A stretch of 64,000 nucleotides of DNA from Candidimonas humi (GCF_019166065.1 NZ_JAHTBN010000002.1:496001-560000), one strand, 5' to 3'. Shown: positions 53,418-62,385, numbered from the stretch's first letter. A program made the numbers and translations. The notes: generated by a model from the sequence alone, not told the origin.

Positions 53418-53998
53418 GGCGTCCCTTATACCCGCGGCCCCGCGCCGCGGGTGTCGGGTGGCCGCCGCCGGAATACGCCGGGGCGCTGCCCGGCTGCCGC
53501 GAATATGCTGCCGCGCGTCGGCGCATACTGCGTCCGCGAGTTTTTTGCTTCGATCTCGGCTTCGGCTCCCTCTTCGACCTCTCCTTCGATTTCGGCTCCG
53601 GCTCCGGCAAGCAGCCTCAGCCCGCGCATGGCCGCGTATCCGGCATTCCTGCCCTCCGCGCCTCTCTGCACTTGTGCGGCCACGCACCGCCCCCATGTAT
53701 TGGCACATCAGGCCTCTTTCGGCGCGCGCACCCGCGCGGCCGGCCTGGCTGGCTCAGGGGCTTCAGGGGAACTATTCCCCTGCAATCGATCCAACCCCTT
53801 GATGTCTCCGTTTTGCGGGGGGCGCAGCGCGCCTCCAGTTTTTCCGATTTAAGGCATAAATATCGGAATTAACGGAAATTTCCATTAATTAATGGTTGTT
53901 TAACAGAAAATCCACACGCTTGGTGTTTTTACCCAGTCGCGGCGCGCCGCAAAAGAGGTACGATCCCAAACAGCGGGAACCAACTAAGAAGACGCTTC
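53418..53998. other. long gap between aspS and the EEP gene, with AT-rich palindromes
   Basis: About 580 bp with no convincing gene; the expected nudB after aspS is absent. The first part has a loose hexamer run of CTTCGATCTCGGC-type sequence near 53536-53610 that would encode an Ala/Glu-rich or Pro/Lys-rich peptide on either strand, probably noise. The last 120 bp are AT-rich and contain GGAAATTTCC (53874-53883) and CCATTAATTAATGG (53882-53895), overlapping perfect palindromes, likely the promoter and operator of the next gene. Confidence 0.45.
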
Positions 53999-54913
53999 GT
54001 GTCCGTATTACGCATCGTCAGCTATAACATCCATAAGGGCCGTTCCGCCACGGGTAGCCGTGAAAGCCTGGCCGATCTGCGGCTGGGCCTCTATGGCCTG
54101 CGCCCCGACCTGCTGTTCCTGCAAGAAGTGCAGGGCCGCAACGAACGCCGCTCCAGTCTCGACGCCCAGCACGAATCGCTGGGCGCCGCGCTGCGCATGC
54201 AGGCCGCATACGGCTGCAACGCGGTGCGCCAGAACACCGACCACGGCAATGCGCTGCTGTCGCGCTTTCCCATACTCAGCCAGGAAAACCAGGACATCTC
54301 CGACCACAGGCTCGAGCAGCGCGGCCTGCTGCACGTCACGGTGCAGATCAACGGCACGCCGGTGCATTGCCTGGTGGTGCACCTGGGCCTGTTCGCGGGC
54401 AGCCGCTCGCGCCAGGTGGGCGCGCTGGTCGAGCGCATCAAGCGCCTGGTGCCCGACGACGAACCCATCCTGATTGCCGGCGATTTCAACGACTGGAACA
54501 ACCGCCTGGCGCCGCTGTTCGTGCAGCAACTGGGGCTGTGCGAGGTATTTGCCGTGGCGCCCGAACGCGCCCCCAGCGGCCCCGTAGTCCCGCGCAACCC
54601 GGTGCGCCGCATCACCCGCAGCCTGCGCGGCCTGCATGGGGCGATGCAATTGCGCCGCTCCATCTACGAGCCCGTCGGGCTCTTCGCCCCGCACGAACCG
54701 GGCCGCATACAGCCCGCGCAAGAACTCGCCATGAACGGCGCGGCGCGCCTGAGCCTGCCGCCGCGTACCTTTCCCGCCGTATTCCCCTGGCTGCGCCTCG
54801 ATCGCATCTACCAGCGCGGCTTCGCCGTGCATTACGCCCAAGTGCTGCAGGGCGCGCCCTGGAAGCAGATGTCCGACCACGCACCCTTGCTCGCCGAACT
54901 CGAGTTGCCCTGA
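53999..54913 (+). CDS. endonuclease/exonuclease/phosphatase (EEP) family protein, YbhP-like
   Basis: A 304-residue metal-dependent phosphodiesterase-fold protein starting with GTG (MSVLRIVSYNIHKGRSATG). Landmarks are LLFLQEVQGRNERRSS (catalytic Glu), NALLSRFPILS, HLGLFAGSRSRQVGAL, PILIAGDFNDWNNRL (GDFND) and SDHAPLLAELEL (SDH). In enterobacteria the homologue YbhP lies next to clsB; here clsB is two genes away. It may act on a phospholipid or nucleotide. Confidence 0.9.
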   Translation: MSVLRIVSYNIHKGRSATGSRESLADLRLGLYGLRPDLLFLQEVQGRNERRSSLDAQHESLGAALRMQAAYGCNAVRQNTDHGNALLSRFPILSQENQDISDHRLEQRGLLHVTVQINGTPVHCLVVHLGLFAGSRSRQVGALVERIKRLVPDDEPILIAGDFNDWNNRLAPLFVQQLGLCEVFAVAPERAPSGPVVPRNPVRRITRSLRGLHGAMQLRRSIYEPVGLFAPHEPGRIQPAQELAMNGAARLSLPPRTFPAVFPWLRLDRIYQRGFAVHYAQVLQGAPWKQMSDHAPLLAELELP

Positions 54914-55014
54914 CCGCCGCCGGGCCGCCGGCGGCAGTTCTGGTATAACAGCAGAACCGCGCCGGGGCGGTGCAGCCGCCTGCCGTACGCGCGTATCAGA
55001 GCATAGGCGCAGAC

Positions 55015-55881
55015 ATGCATCCAGATCCAAATCCGCTCGGCTATACCCTTGAAGAATTCGACCGGCTCTACAACGCCCGCGCCTCGGTGCCGGACTGCAT
55101 GCCGTTTCTCGAGGAATACGCCGACTACAGCGCGCAGGCCCGCGCACAAGTGCCGGGCAGCCTGGCCGTGCCCTACGGCAGCCACCCCGACGAGATCCTG
55201 GATATCTTCCCCGCGCCGGCCGCCGGCGCGCCGGTGTACTTCTTCATACACGGCGGCTATTGGCGCGCCCTGGCCAGCAGCGATTCGCAATTCATGGCGC
55301 CCGCGTTCCACGCGGCCGGCGCCACCGTGGTCGCGGTCAATTATTCCCTGGCGCCGCAGGCTTCGCTCGAACGCATCGTCGACCAGTGCCGGCGCGCGCT
55401 GGCCTGGGTGCATGCACATATCGCGCAATACAACGGCGACCCCGCCCGCATCCACGTCAGCGGCAGTTCCGCCGGCGGCCATCTGGCCGGCATGCTGCTG
55501 GCCGGCGGCTGGCACCAGGCCTATGGGGTGCCGGCCAGCGTGGTGCAAAGCGCCAGCCCCATCAGCGGCCTGTTCGACCTGCGGCCCCTGGTGGGCACGC
55601 ATATCAATTCCTGGATCAACCTGGACGCGGATTCCGCGCGGCGCCTGAGCCCATCGGCCGCGCTGCCCGCCGCGGGCTGCCCGATACTGGTGGCCTGGGG
55701 CGAACACGAGACTTCCGAGTTCAAGCGCCAGAGCCTCGATTATCTGCAGGAATGGCGCGACCTGGGCTTTCCGGGTTCGGGGCTGGAAGTCGCCGGCGCC
55801 AATCACTTCAACATCCTGATGCAGTTGCGCGACCCCGATTCCGCGCTGGCCCGGGGCACCTTCGAGCTCATGGGGCTGTAG
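55015..55881 (+). CDS. alpha/beta hydrolase, kynurenine-formamidase-like
   Basis: A 288-residue hydrolase with HGGYWRALASSDSQF (oxyanion region), the nucleophile Ser in HVSGSSAGGHLAGML, LVAWGEHETSEF (acid) and VAGANHFNILMQL (His). The HGGYW motif and N-terminal LDIFP strand resemble kynurenine formamidase-type and acetyl-esterase-type hydrolases. It starts at 55015, about 100 bp after the EEP gene, and is followed by clsB with a 6-bp gap. No tryptophan-pathway gene is nearby, so the formamidase label is tentative. Confidence 0.82.
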   Translation: MHPDPNPLGYTLEEFDRLYNARASVPDCMPFLEEYADYSAQARAQVPGSLAVPYGSHPDEILDIFPAPAAGAPVYFFIHGGYWRALASSDSQFMAPAFHAAGATVVAVNYSLAPQASLERIVDQCRRALAWVHAHIAQYNGDPARIHVSGSSAGGHLAGMLLAGGWHQAYGVPASVVQSASPISGLFDLRPLVGTHINSWINLDADSARRLSPSAALPAAGCPILVAWGEHETSEFKRQSLDYLQEWRDLGFPGSGLEVAGANHFNILMQLRDPDSALARGTFELMGL

Positions 55882-55887
55882 CCGGGC

Positions 55888-57114
55888 ATGCCTTCGAAGC
55901 CGCGCCTGCATTGGTACGAAGGCAATCGCGTCGAACTCTTGCGCAACGGCGGCCAGTTCTTCCCCGCCTTGTGCGCGGCCATCGATGCCGCGCAAAGCAC
56001 GGTGCACCTGGAAAGCTATATCTTCAATATCGACCGCACCGGCACGCGGGTCCTGGATCACTTGCAAGCCGCCTGCGCACGCGGCGTGAAGGTGCGTGTG
56101 GCGGTCGACGGCTTCGGCAGCCTGGCGCACGCGCAAGAGATCGGCGAAAGGCTGCTCGCGGCGGGCGCTCAATACCGCGTCTACCGGCCCGAGCCCCATG
56201 GCCTGAAACGCCTGGCACTGGATCCGCGGCGCTTGCGCAGGCTGCACCGCAAAGTGGCGGTGGTGGACGGCCGCGTCGCCTTCGTGGGCGGCATCAATAT
56301 CATCGACGACTTCGAAGACGTGCCCGACGACGGCGAGGGCCCTCGGCCGCGCCTGGATTACGCCGTGCAGGTCGAAGGCCCGGTGGTGGCGGAAATCGTG
56401 GCCATGCAGAACAGTCTTTGGCTGCGCATGGGCTGGCGCAGGCACCGCAGCTGGGCCGATGTCGCGGCGCGCCTGGCCGACTGGCGCAAGCTGCGCATGC
56501 AGCGCCGCCTCGAGGCCGCCACCCGCTACGCGAGCGGCGTGCGGGCCGCGCTGGCGCTGCGCGACAACGTGCTGCATCGCCAGACGATCGAACGCGTATA
56601 TCTGCATGACATCGGCCAGGCCAGGCGCGAGGTCATCATCGCCAATGCGTATTTTTTCCCGGGCCGCCGGCTGCGCCATGCGCTGGAACGCGCCGCCGCG
56701 CGCGGCGTGCGCGTGCGCCTGCTGCTGCAGGGGCGCGCCGAATATCCCATGCAGTACCGCGCCGGCCGCTACCTGTACAGCAAGATCCTGGACGACGGCA
56801 TCGAACTCTACGAATACCAGCCCAGCTACCTGCACGCCAAGGTCGCCGTCATCGACGACCAGGCGACGGTGGGTTCTTCCAACCTGGACCCCTTCAGCCT
56901 GCTGCTGGCGCGCGAGGCCAATATCTTCGTCGACGACCCAGGCTTCACCAGCAGATTGCAGGAACAACTGGCCGCGGTCATGCGCGACGACGCGCGGCGG
57001 GTCACCAGCGCCAGCCTGCAGCGCCGCGCATGGCTGGGGCGCTGCATCGACGCAATATCGTACTTGCTGATCCGCATCGGCGTGACGCTGACGGGCCGTT
57101 CGGCGATGTATTGA
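55888..57114 (+). CDS. clsB: cardiolipin synthase B
   Basis: A 408-residue phospholipase-D-superfamily enzyme making cardiolipin. The two HKD motifs are LHRKVAVVDGRVAFVGGINIIDDF and LHAKVAVIDDQATVGSSNLDPFS. The protein lacks N-terminal transmembrane helices, as in ClsB-type. It is immediately downstream of the alpha/beta hydrolase and convergent with the SMP-30 gene. Together with the EEP gene it forms a probable envelope-lipid operon. Confidence 0.94.
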   Translation: MPSKPRLHWYEGNRVELLRNGGQFFPALCAAIDAAQSTVHLESYIFNIDRTGTRVLDHLQAACARGVKVRVAVDGFGSLAHAQEIGERLLAAGAQYRVYRPEPHGLKRLALDPRRLRRLHRKVAVVDGRVAFVGGINIIDDFEDVPDDGEGPRPRLDYAVQVEGPVVAEIVAMQNSLWLRMGWRRHRSWADVAARLADWRKLRMQRRLEAATRYASGVRAALALRDNVLHRQTIERVYLHDIGQARREVIIANAYFFPGRRLRHALERAAARGVRVRLLLQGRAEYPMQYRAGRYLYSKILDDGIELYEYQPSYLHAKVAVIDDQATVGSSNLDPFSLLLAREANIFVDDPGFTSRLQEQLAAVMRDDARRVTSASLQRRAWLGRCIDAISYLLIRIGVTLTGRSAMY

Positions 57115-57152
57115 GGCCGGGGCGACCCGAAGCCCTGCGCGCGCCCGGCCGT

Positions 57153-58127
57153 TCAGCGCTGACGGCCGCGTCCCCAGGCCGCGCCCTGCGTGTTCACATA
57201 CAGGGAATAAAGACTGCGGCTCGATGCCATGAACAGCCGGTTGCCGTGCAGCCCGCCGAAGCACAGATTGGCGCAGCGCTCGGGCAAGTCGATGTGGCCT
57301 AGCGCCGTGCCGTCCGGGGCGAACACGCGCACACCGTCCAGGCCCGCGCTGCCCATGCCCCAGCCGCACCAGAGGTTGCCCGCGACGTCGACGCGGAAAC
57401 CGTCGGCCGTGCCGGGGCCGCAGTCGATCAGCGTGCTGCCCGAGTGCAACTGGTTGTGCCCATCCACCTGGTAAACGCGGATGCGGCGCGGCGCCGCGCG
57501 CGATTCCACCACGTACAGCAGCGACTCGTCCGGCGAGAAAGCCAGGCCGTTGGGGCCCACGGCATCGTCGGCCACCATGGCGATCTCGAGCGAGTCAGGG
57601 TCGACGCGGTAGACGCAGGCGGGCAGCTCTTGCGGCGCGGCGTTGCCTTCGTACCAGCCCGCGATGCCGAAGGGCGGATCGGTAAACCAGATCGAACCGT
57701 CGGACTTGACCACCACGTCGTTGGGCGAATTCAGGCGCTTGCCCTGGAAGGCGTCGGCGATCACCGTGATCGAGCCGTCGTATTCGGTGCGGGTCACGCG
57801 GCGCGTCAGGTGTTCGCAGGACACCAGCCGGCCCCGCTCGTCGCGCGTGTTGCCGTTGGCATTGTTCGACGGCTGGCGAAAAACACTGACCGCGCCGGTT
57901 TCTTCTTCCCACTTCAGTATGCGGTTATTGGGTATGTCGCTCCAGAGCAGGTAACGGCCGTCGCCGAACCATACCGGCCCTTCGGCCCAGCGCCCGCCCG
58001 TGTACAGGCGCTCGACCGCGGCGCTGGACAGCCGCAGCGATTCGAAGCGCGGATCCAGCGCGCGCACGGCCGGGTCGGGGTAGCGGCTGCCGGGCCGCCA
58101 GCCGTCTTCAGTGGTGTCTCGTGTCAT
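57153..58127 (-). CDS. SMP-30/gluconolactonase/LRE-family lactonase
   Basis: A 324-residue six-bladed propeller lactonase. Family residues include the WAEGPVWFGDGRYLLWSDIPNNRIL blade with metal-binding Glu, RLNSPNDVVVKSDGSIWFTDPPFG (Asn, Asp), VGPNGLAFSPDESLLYVVES and TADGFRVDVAGNLWCG (Asp). These would hydrolyse a sugar lactone or related ester. It is convergent with clsB and follows the PAS-regulator on the same strand, 58 bp downstream. Confidence 0.92.
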   Translation of the reverse strand: MTRDTTEDGWRPGSRYPDPAVRALDPRFESLRLSSAAVERLYTGGRWAEGPVWFGDGRYLLWSDIPNNRILKWEEETGAVSVFRQPSNNANGNTRDERGRLVSCEHLTRRVTRTEYDGSITVIADAFQGKRLNSPNDVVVKSDGSIWFTDPPFGIAGWYEGNAAPQELPACVYRVDPDSLEIAMVADDAVGPNGLAFSPDESLLYVVESRAAPRRIRVYQVDGHNQLHSGSTLIDCGPGTADGFRVDVAGNLWCGWGMGSAGLDGVRVFAPDGTALGHIDLPERCANLCFGGLHGNRLFMASSRSLYSLYVNTQGAAWGRGRQR

Positions 58128-58185
58128 GTGGGGGTGGATTTCCTGGTGGGCCTGATATGTCTTGCAGGCGTCTTGCAGGCCGGCT

Positions 58186-58926
58186 TCAGGCCTGCACTTC
58201 TACGTCTTCATAGAAGTGATAGCCTACACCGCGCAGCGTGGCAATGGGCAGGCGCAGGCCGCAGGCGTCTTCCACCTTGCGCCGCAGGCGGCGCATCTGC
58301 GTGTCCAGGCGACGCTGGTCATAGTCCAGGAAGTCGTGCCCCAGGGCCTCGACGATTTCCTGGCGGCTGACGGCCTGCCGCTTCGACACCAGCGTCGAAA
58401 GCACTACGTAATCCTGGCGCGACAGGAGTATGGGCGCGGAATCGGGCGGGATCAGGCACGGCGGCGAACTCGACAGGCGCCAGCGCGAAGACTGCCCCGG
58501 CAGCGTTGCCGCGGGTTCGCCCTGCTTGCTCTTGCGATCGGTGATGTCGCGCGCCACCGCGACGCGGATTTTCTTGTCCTTGTACCAGCGCGCCGACCAC
58601 ATCAGGTACACCACCCGGCCGTCCTTGCGCACATAGCGGTTCTCGAAATCGTATTGCAGCTTGCCCTTCATCAGGCGGCCGACCGCATTCAGCGTTTTCT
58701 TGCGATCGGGCGGGTAGACCAGGCTCAGCATCTGGCGCCCGACGAGTTCTTCGGGGGTGTAGCCGAATATCTGCTCGCATGCCCCCGTGATGGAAAGAAA
58801 AACACCTTCTTCATTGACGACACATACGGCATCCAACAGGAAATTCATCAAGTCGGGGTATGGCGGCTGTGGCATGGGCTTTTGTATCGGCGACGCCGGT
58901 CGCGGCAAGCTCGGGTGAACCTCCAC
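58186..58926 (-). CDS. PAS-domain/winged-helix one-component regulator
   Basis: A 246-residue protein with an N-terminal PAS domain (LLDAVCVVNEEGVFLSITGACEQIFGYTPEELVGR through YDFENRYVRKDGRVVYLMWSARWYKDKKIRVAVARDITDRK) joined by a Ser/Pro-rich linker to an OmpR/PhoB-type winged helix (SRQDYVVLSTLVSKRQAVSRQEIVEALG...RRLDTQMRRLRRKVEDACGLRLPIATLRGVGYHF). There is no receiver domain, so the PAS presumably senses the signal directly. Start is GTG 58926; ATG 58875 is an alternative. It is followed by the lactonase gene and is divergent from the glutamine amidotransferase gene. Confidence 0.85.
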   Translation of the reverse strand: MEVHPSLPRPASPIQKPMPQPPYPDLMNFLLDAVCVVNEEGVFLSITGACEQIFGYTPEELVGRQMLSLVYPPDRKKTLNAVGRLMKGKLQYDFENRYVRKDGRVVYLMWSARWYKDKKIRVAVARDITDRKSKQGEPAATLPGQSSRWRLSSSPPCLIPPDSAPILLSRQDYVVLSTLVSKRQAVSRQEIVEALGHDFLDYDQRRLDTQMRRLRRKVEDACGLRLPIATLRGVGYHFYEDVEVQA

Positions 58927-59212
58927 CCGAAAGTTTTGAACCGGCGCATGCGCTTAGATTGGCTCAGTTTCGATTCTAACGAATTCTGGCAGCTTTCTTT
59001 GAATCCGGGCGCTGGCCGCTGCCACCGGCCCTGTTGCCAAAATACGTCGATTTCGGCCCATAAGTAGTTGATTGAAGGAAGTTTTCAGTGCTTGTGGGCC
59101 TGCTTGCCGGCCGTAGGTGTTTTCCCGTAATAAAATCAGGGTCAATCGGCGCATCGCGTAGCGCTCGGTGCCTACGCCCTTAATGACGCGCCGTTTCGTC
59201 CGTCTATTTGCC

Positions 59213-60043
59213 ATGTGTCAGCTGTTGGGCATGAACTGTGCCACCCCTACCGACATAACCTTTTCTTTTACGGGGTTTGCGGCGCGGGGCGGGCGTACCG
59301 ATCATCATGCCGACGGTTTCGGCGTCGCCTTCTTCGAAAACAAGGCCTGCCGCGTCTTCATCGACAACGCCCCCTGCTGCCAGTCGCCGGTGGCCGAGCT
59401 CATCAAGAACTACCCGATCAAGTCGCGCAACGTCATCGCGCATATACGCAAAGCCACCCAGGGCAGCACCGCGCTGGAAAACTGCCATCCCTTCATGCGC
59501 GAACTATGGGGCAGGCACTGGATCTTCGCCCACAACGGCGACCTGAAGGACTACCGCCCCAAGCTGGCCGGCCAGTATCGGCCTGTCGGATGCACCGACA
59601 GCGAAACCGCCTTCTGCCACGTCCTGCAGAGCCTGCGCAGCGCCTTCGGCAATGACGAACCGGGCGACGAAGAACTGTTCGCGGCCCTGGAAACGCTGAC
59701 TGGGGAAATCACCCTGCACGGCGTGTTCAACTTCCTGATTTCCAACGGCAGCACCCTGTTTGCGCACTGTTCCACCAGCCTGTACTACATCGTGCGGCAA
59801 TGGCCCTTCGCCAAGGCGCACCTGATCGACGCCGACATGACGGTGGACTTTTCCCGCACCAATCTCCAAGGCGACTGCGTGGCGGTCATCGCCACCAAGC
59901 CGCTGACCGACAACGAGGTCTGGACCCGTCTCGAGCCCGGCCAGTTGCTGGCCTTCGACAAAGGGCGGCTGGCCAGGCAGGCCAGGGTTCCCATCCCCGA
60001 AATCGTGCAGCGCAAGAACGCCGAGAACCTGGCTTGCGCCTGA
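59213..60043 (+). CDS. class II glutamine amidotransferase (YafJ type)
   Basis: A 276-residue N-terminal-nucleophile hydrolase. The start at 59213 yields MCQLLGMNCATPTDITFSF, exposing Cys2 as nucleophile after Met removal; upstream in-frame codons would bury it. The glutamine-binding region includes DHHADGFGVAFFEN, HIRKATQGSTALENCHPF and FAHNGDLKDYRP (Asn-Gly-Asp). YafJ-type proteins are stand-alone class II amidotransferase domains of unknown acceptor. It is divergent from the PAS/winged-helix gene. Confidence 0.92.
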   Translation: MCQLLGMNCATPTDITFSFTGFAARGGRTDHHADGFGVAFFENKACRVFIDNAPCCQSPVAELIKNYPIKSRNVIAHIRKATQGSTALENCHPFMRELWGRHWIFAHNGDLKDYRPKLAGQYRPVGCTDSETAFCHVLQSLRSAFGNDEPGDEELFAALETLTGEITLHGVFNFLISNGSTLFAHCSTSLYYIVRQWPFAKAHLIDADMTVDFSRTNLQGDCVAVIATKPLTDNEVWTRLEPGQLLAFDKGRLARQARVPIPEIVQRKNAENLACA

Positions 60044-60094
60044 GTGAGGGGCAGGCGCTGCTGGGTAGGTTTGTTTTGTTAGGAGATGGAGACT

Positions 60095-60661
60095 TTAGCG
60101 CTGGGCGGGTGGAGCAAGCAGAGCCTGGCTGAACTTGTCCCTGAGTCTCTTTCTTAGCAGCTTTCGCTCGGATTGTGATTTCGTTATTGTCTGGAATACG
60201 TCTACGTGCAGCGGATTCGTTGCCTTGGCAGTATCGTATATGGCAAAAGCTTTGTCGCCATCATCATATTGCAAGGCTCGAATATCTTTGCATAGCGCAT
60301 TAACCACCCCCAAATATTGGCGAGGCTTGGCCAGGTTGTTTTGATTATGCGTAGCCACTTGTTCAAGTCCGCGTGCATGGATCGTGGCATCGGGTTGCGA
60401 AGTAGGGCTACGGTCGCAAGAAAGGCCCTTATCCTCGACATCGGAGAAGGCAGCGGCTTTGACCCGGCCATCTTCCTCGATATGGATAGGGGAGAAGATA
60501 AGGCGGAAAATGTGTTCAGTGTCTTCCACTCTGCCGGTAGAGTACGTGCTTACGGACTCCTGCTCGCAGCAGCCGTCGGGATGCCTGTCGCTGATTAGAC
60601 CTGCCCGCTTATGCGAGTCGGGCCCCGTGGGCAAAGACTCGAAAAATTCCCGGCAGGACAT
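60095..60661 (-). CDS. unknown protein, third gene of the TIGR04255-led operon
   Basis: A 188-residue protein beginning MSCREFFESLPTGPDSHKRAGL, with IFRLIFSPIHIEEDGRVKAAAFSDVEDKGLSCDR in the middle and a basic C-terminus (SQSERKLLRKRLRDKFSQALL). I do not recognise a family. Its ATG overlaps the previous stop as TAATG, so it is translationally coupled to the 61203-60661 gene. Base composition is lower in GC than the flanking core genes. No signal peptide or membrane segment is visible, so it is probably cytoplasmic. Confidence 0.65.
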   Translation of the reverse strand: MSCREFFESLPTGPDSHKRAGLISDRHPDGCCEQESVSTYSTGRVEDTEHIFRLIFSPIHIEEDGRVKAAAFSDVEDKGLSCDRSPTSQPDATIHARGLEQVATHNQNNLAKPRQYLGVVNALCKDIRALQYDDGDKAFAIYDTAKATNPLHVDVFQTITKSQSERKLLRKRLRDKFSQALLAPPAQR

Positions 60662-61203
60662 TAATAGAATTGCGTGCGCAAGAAGTCAGCCAACTGGCTG
60701 GGAAGTGCTCCGCGCTCAACAGACAGGTCGTCCTCGTTTGTCGTCAAACCCGGTGAGTCGATGAAGTAATGAAACGTTCTATCGCCAGGAAACGACACCT
60801 CGGCATAATTGTTCCCGCTTTCCCAAAAAAGAGAAATTTCGCCGCTTCCTGCAAGCATGGGTCTGGGAATCGGTGCGCGAGCGTATAGCAAATTCAAGAA
60901 TCGCCGTGCATCGATGATTGACTGTGGGCGCGCCGGTACGCCGCCGTAACCATCCCAGTCTTCGCTCAAGGATGCGTATTCGCCGAGTTTGCCCTCCAGC
61001 CGTACGCGGCCCAGCGCCAGCCCTTCATCTGAAGTAGCGGCAGTGACAGCCGACACGACCGCATCGTAGATGCCGTAAGACTGGGAGGGCTTTGGCACCG
61101 TGCGCTGGATGGTGGCCTGCCGCATCCAAGAAGGTAGCGCTGTAGCGTGGCCGATATGATTTGTGTCGTAGGCGTCTGCGATGGCTAACATTGCAAACCT
61201 CAT
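60661..61203 (-). CDS. unknown protein with a WDGYGG motif, second gene of the operon
   Basis: A 180-residue protein. A central segment LSEDWDGYGGVPARPQSIIDARRFLNLL resembles a WDGYGA-P...A..FL motif that recurs in proteins of accessory elements, followed by EISLFWESGNNYAEVSFPGDRTFHYFID, a beta-rich part. No enzyme motif is recognised. It overlaps the TIGR04255-like gene by four bases (ATGA) and the downstream gene by one (TAATG), so all three are one coupled unit. Confidence 0.7.
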   Translation of the reverse strand: MRFAMLAIADAYDTNHIGHATALPSWMRQATIQRTVPKPSQSYGIYDAVVSAVTAATSDEGLALGRVRLEGKLGEYASLSEDWDGYGGVPARPQSIIDARRFLNLLYARAPIPRPMLAGSGEISLFWESGNNYAEVSFPGDRTFHYFIDSPGLTTNEDDLSVERGALPSQLADFLRTQFY

Positions 61204-62030
61204 GCTTGTGGGGGGCGATCGAAGTTGATTGCCGCCTTGACGTCGGTAGTGAGAATATCGCCGACGACGGACTTGTTCAACACATGTAGCGCGGCGAACG
61301 TTTTACCGATCACTCCGTTGGCTGCGAGCAATTGATCCGACGTTCCAGGTATCGGGCTAGCGAAAATACACCGATGAGCCGTAGTGATGTTGATTTTCAT
61401 CTTGCCTGAGTCTTCTCCGACATCTACATTGACGTTCGTCAGGACGCGGCTCGGAGAAGGCGTATCAATATGCTCGAAGAATCCATGGTGGGAATGGCAG
61501 GGCCCATGGGCGCCAATGATGTTTCTTGGGATAAAGCGAGACTCTGGATTGAAAACGCCGTTAAGGGTGAATTGCGCTTTATTGCCCAAGGCTCCAAATT
61601 CGTCGGTGTATTGTAGGCCTACGGTACCAATCGCAGTCGCAGAAAGGATGTGAGGCAGAACAATCATGAAAAACTCTTGCGCACGTTCCCATACCCGTGC
61701 CCAGCGGCTGTATTCGCCACATACCACGACGAGCATGTTCGAGAGAATATTGACCGCCCAGCTTGGTTCGCCATTGGGCTTCAGGGAGTCGTACAAGAGC
61801 CCGTTCAAAGGTGGTTGTGGTGTCGGAATCTGCAACTGCGGCATACCAAAATTGATCACGACGCCACGTTGCTCAGTGTGCCGCGGTAGCTGCTCCAGCA
61901 ATTTCGCATGAACTTCCCCTTGACGCAAAGATGTCAGCACTTCGGCCTGTAATGGCGTACTGAATTCGAACGCAAACGCCATGTTCTTTATGGCATGAGC
62001 GTCGGAATATGGTTTGACAGTTAGCGGCAC
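61200..62030 (-). CDS. TIGR04255-family-like protein, first gene of the operon
   Basis: A protein of about 276 residues resembling the sporadically distributed TIGR04255 family: an N-terminal FEFSTPLQ...LEQLPRHTEQRGVVINFG, a central SNMLVVVCGEYSRWARVWERAQEFFMIVLPHI and TAIGTVGLQYTDEFGALG, and a C-terminal INITTAHRCIFASPIP. GTG at 62030 is favoured because AGGGG lies five bases upstream; an ATG at 62093 gives 297 residues with an unlike N-terminus. It leads a three-gene leftward operon in a lower-GC segment. The family function is unknown. Confidence 0.7.
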   Translation of the reverse strand: MPLTVKPYSDAHAIKNMAFAFEFSTPLQAEVLTSLRQGEVHAKLLEQLPRHTEQRGVVINFGMPQLQIPTPQPPLNGLLYDSLKPNGEPSWAVNILSNMLVVVCGEYSRWARVWERAQEFFMIVLPHILSATAIGTVGLQYTDEFGALGNKAQFTLNGVFNPESRFIPRNIIGAHGPCHSHHGFFEHIDTPSPSRVLTNVNVDVGEDSGKMKINITTAHRCIFASPIPGTSDQLLAANGVIGKTFAALHVLNKSVVGDILTTDVKAAINFDRPPQA

Positions 62031-62338
62031 GCAAACCCCTGCAATGAGATTTTGTCTACAAGACTGGCGAGACCCATCAAGCGGTCGATGCATATATATG
62101 CGCCTACGTTACCATGAATATGGTTACCGCTATTGCATGCATGCGCAGTAATGTCTCGCGTTGGCGCGGGGCGCGGCAAGGGCAGGGCGGCAATTGCCTT
62201 TTCCTATTCAAGCCATTGATTTAATTGAGATATGCGGCGATTTTGGATGGCCATGGGCTTGGCGTGGCGCCCCGGCTTCCCTTACAGTTTCGCCATTCAA
62301 AGCCCAGCGTATACTCTACGGAAAGCATTCCTTTCCCG

Positions 62339-62368
62339 GCCAGGGCCCGGCGTTTGCGCGGCCCTGGC
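62339..62368. other. 9-bp-stem hairpin upstream of the hydroxyacyl-CoA dehydrogenase gene
   Basis: GCCAGGGCC (62339-62347) pairs perfectly with GGCCCTGGC (62360-62368) in the 355-bp gap before the 62386 start. No T-run follows. The hairpin is 17 bp before the ATG and just upstream of GGAG, so it may affect translation of the long mRNA. The rest of the gap (62031-62338) is mixed composition without a gene. Confidence 0.5.
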
Positions 62369-62385
62369 GCTTTCCGGAGTCATCG

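Noticed and set aside
53451-53852. Open frames between aspS and the EEP gene
   Set aside because: Alternative strands give Ala/Ser/Pro or Glu/Lys-rich low complexity text with no NudB motif (no Nudix box).
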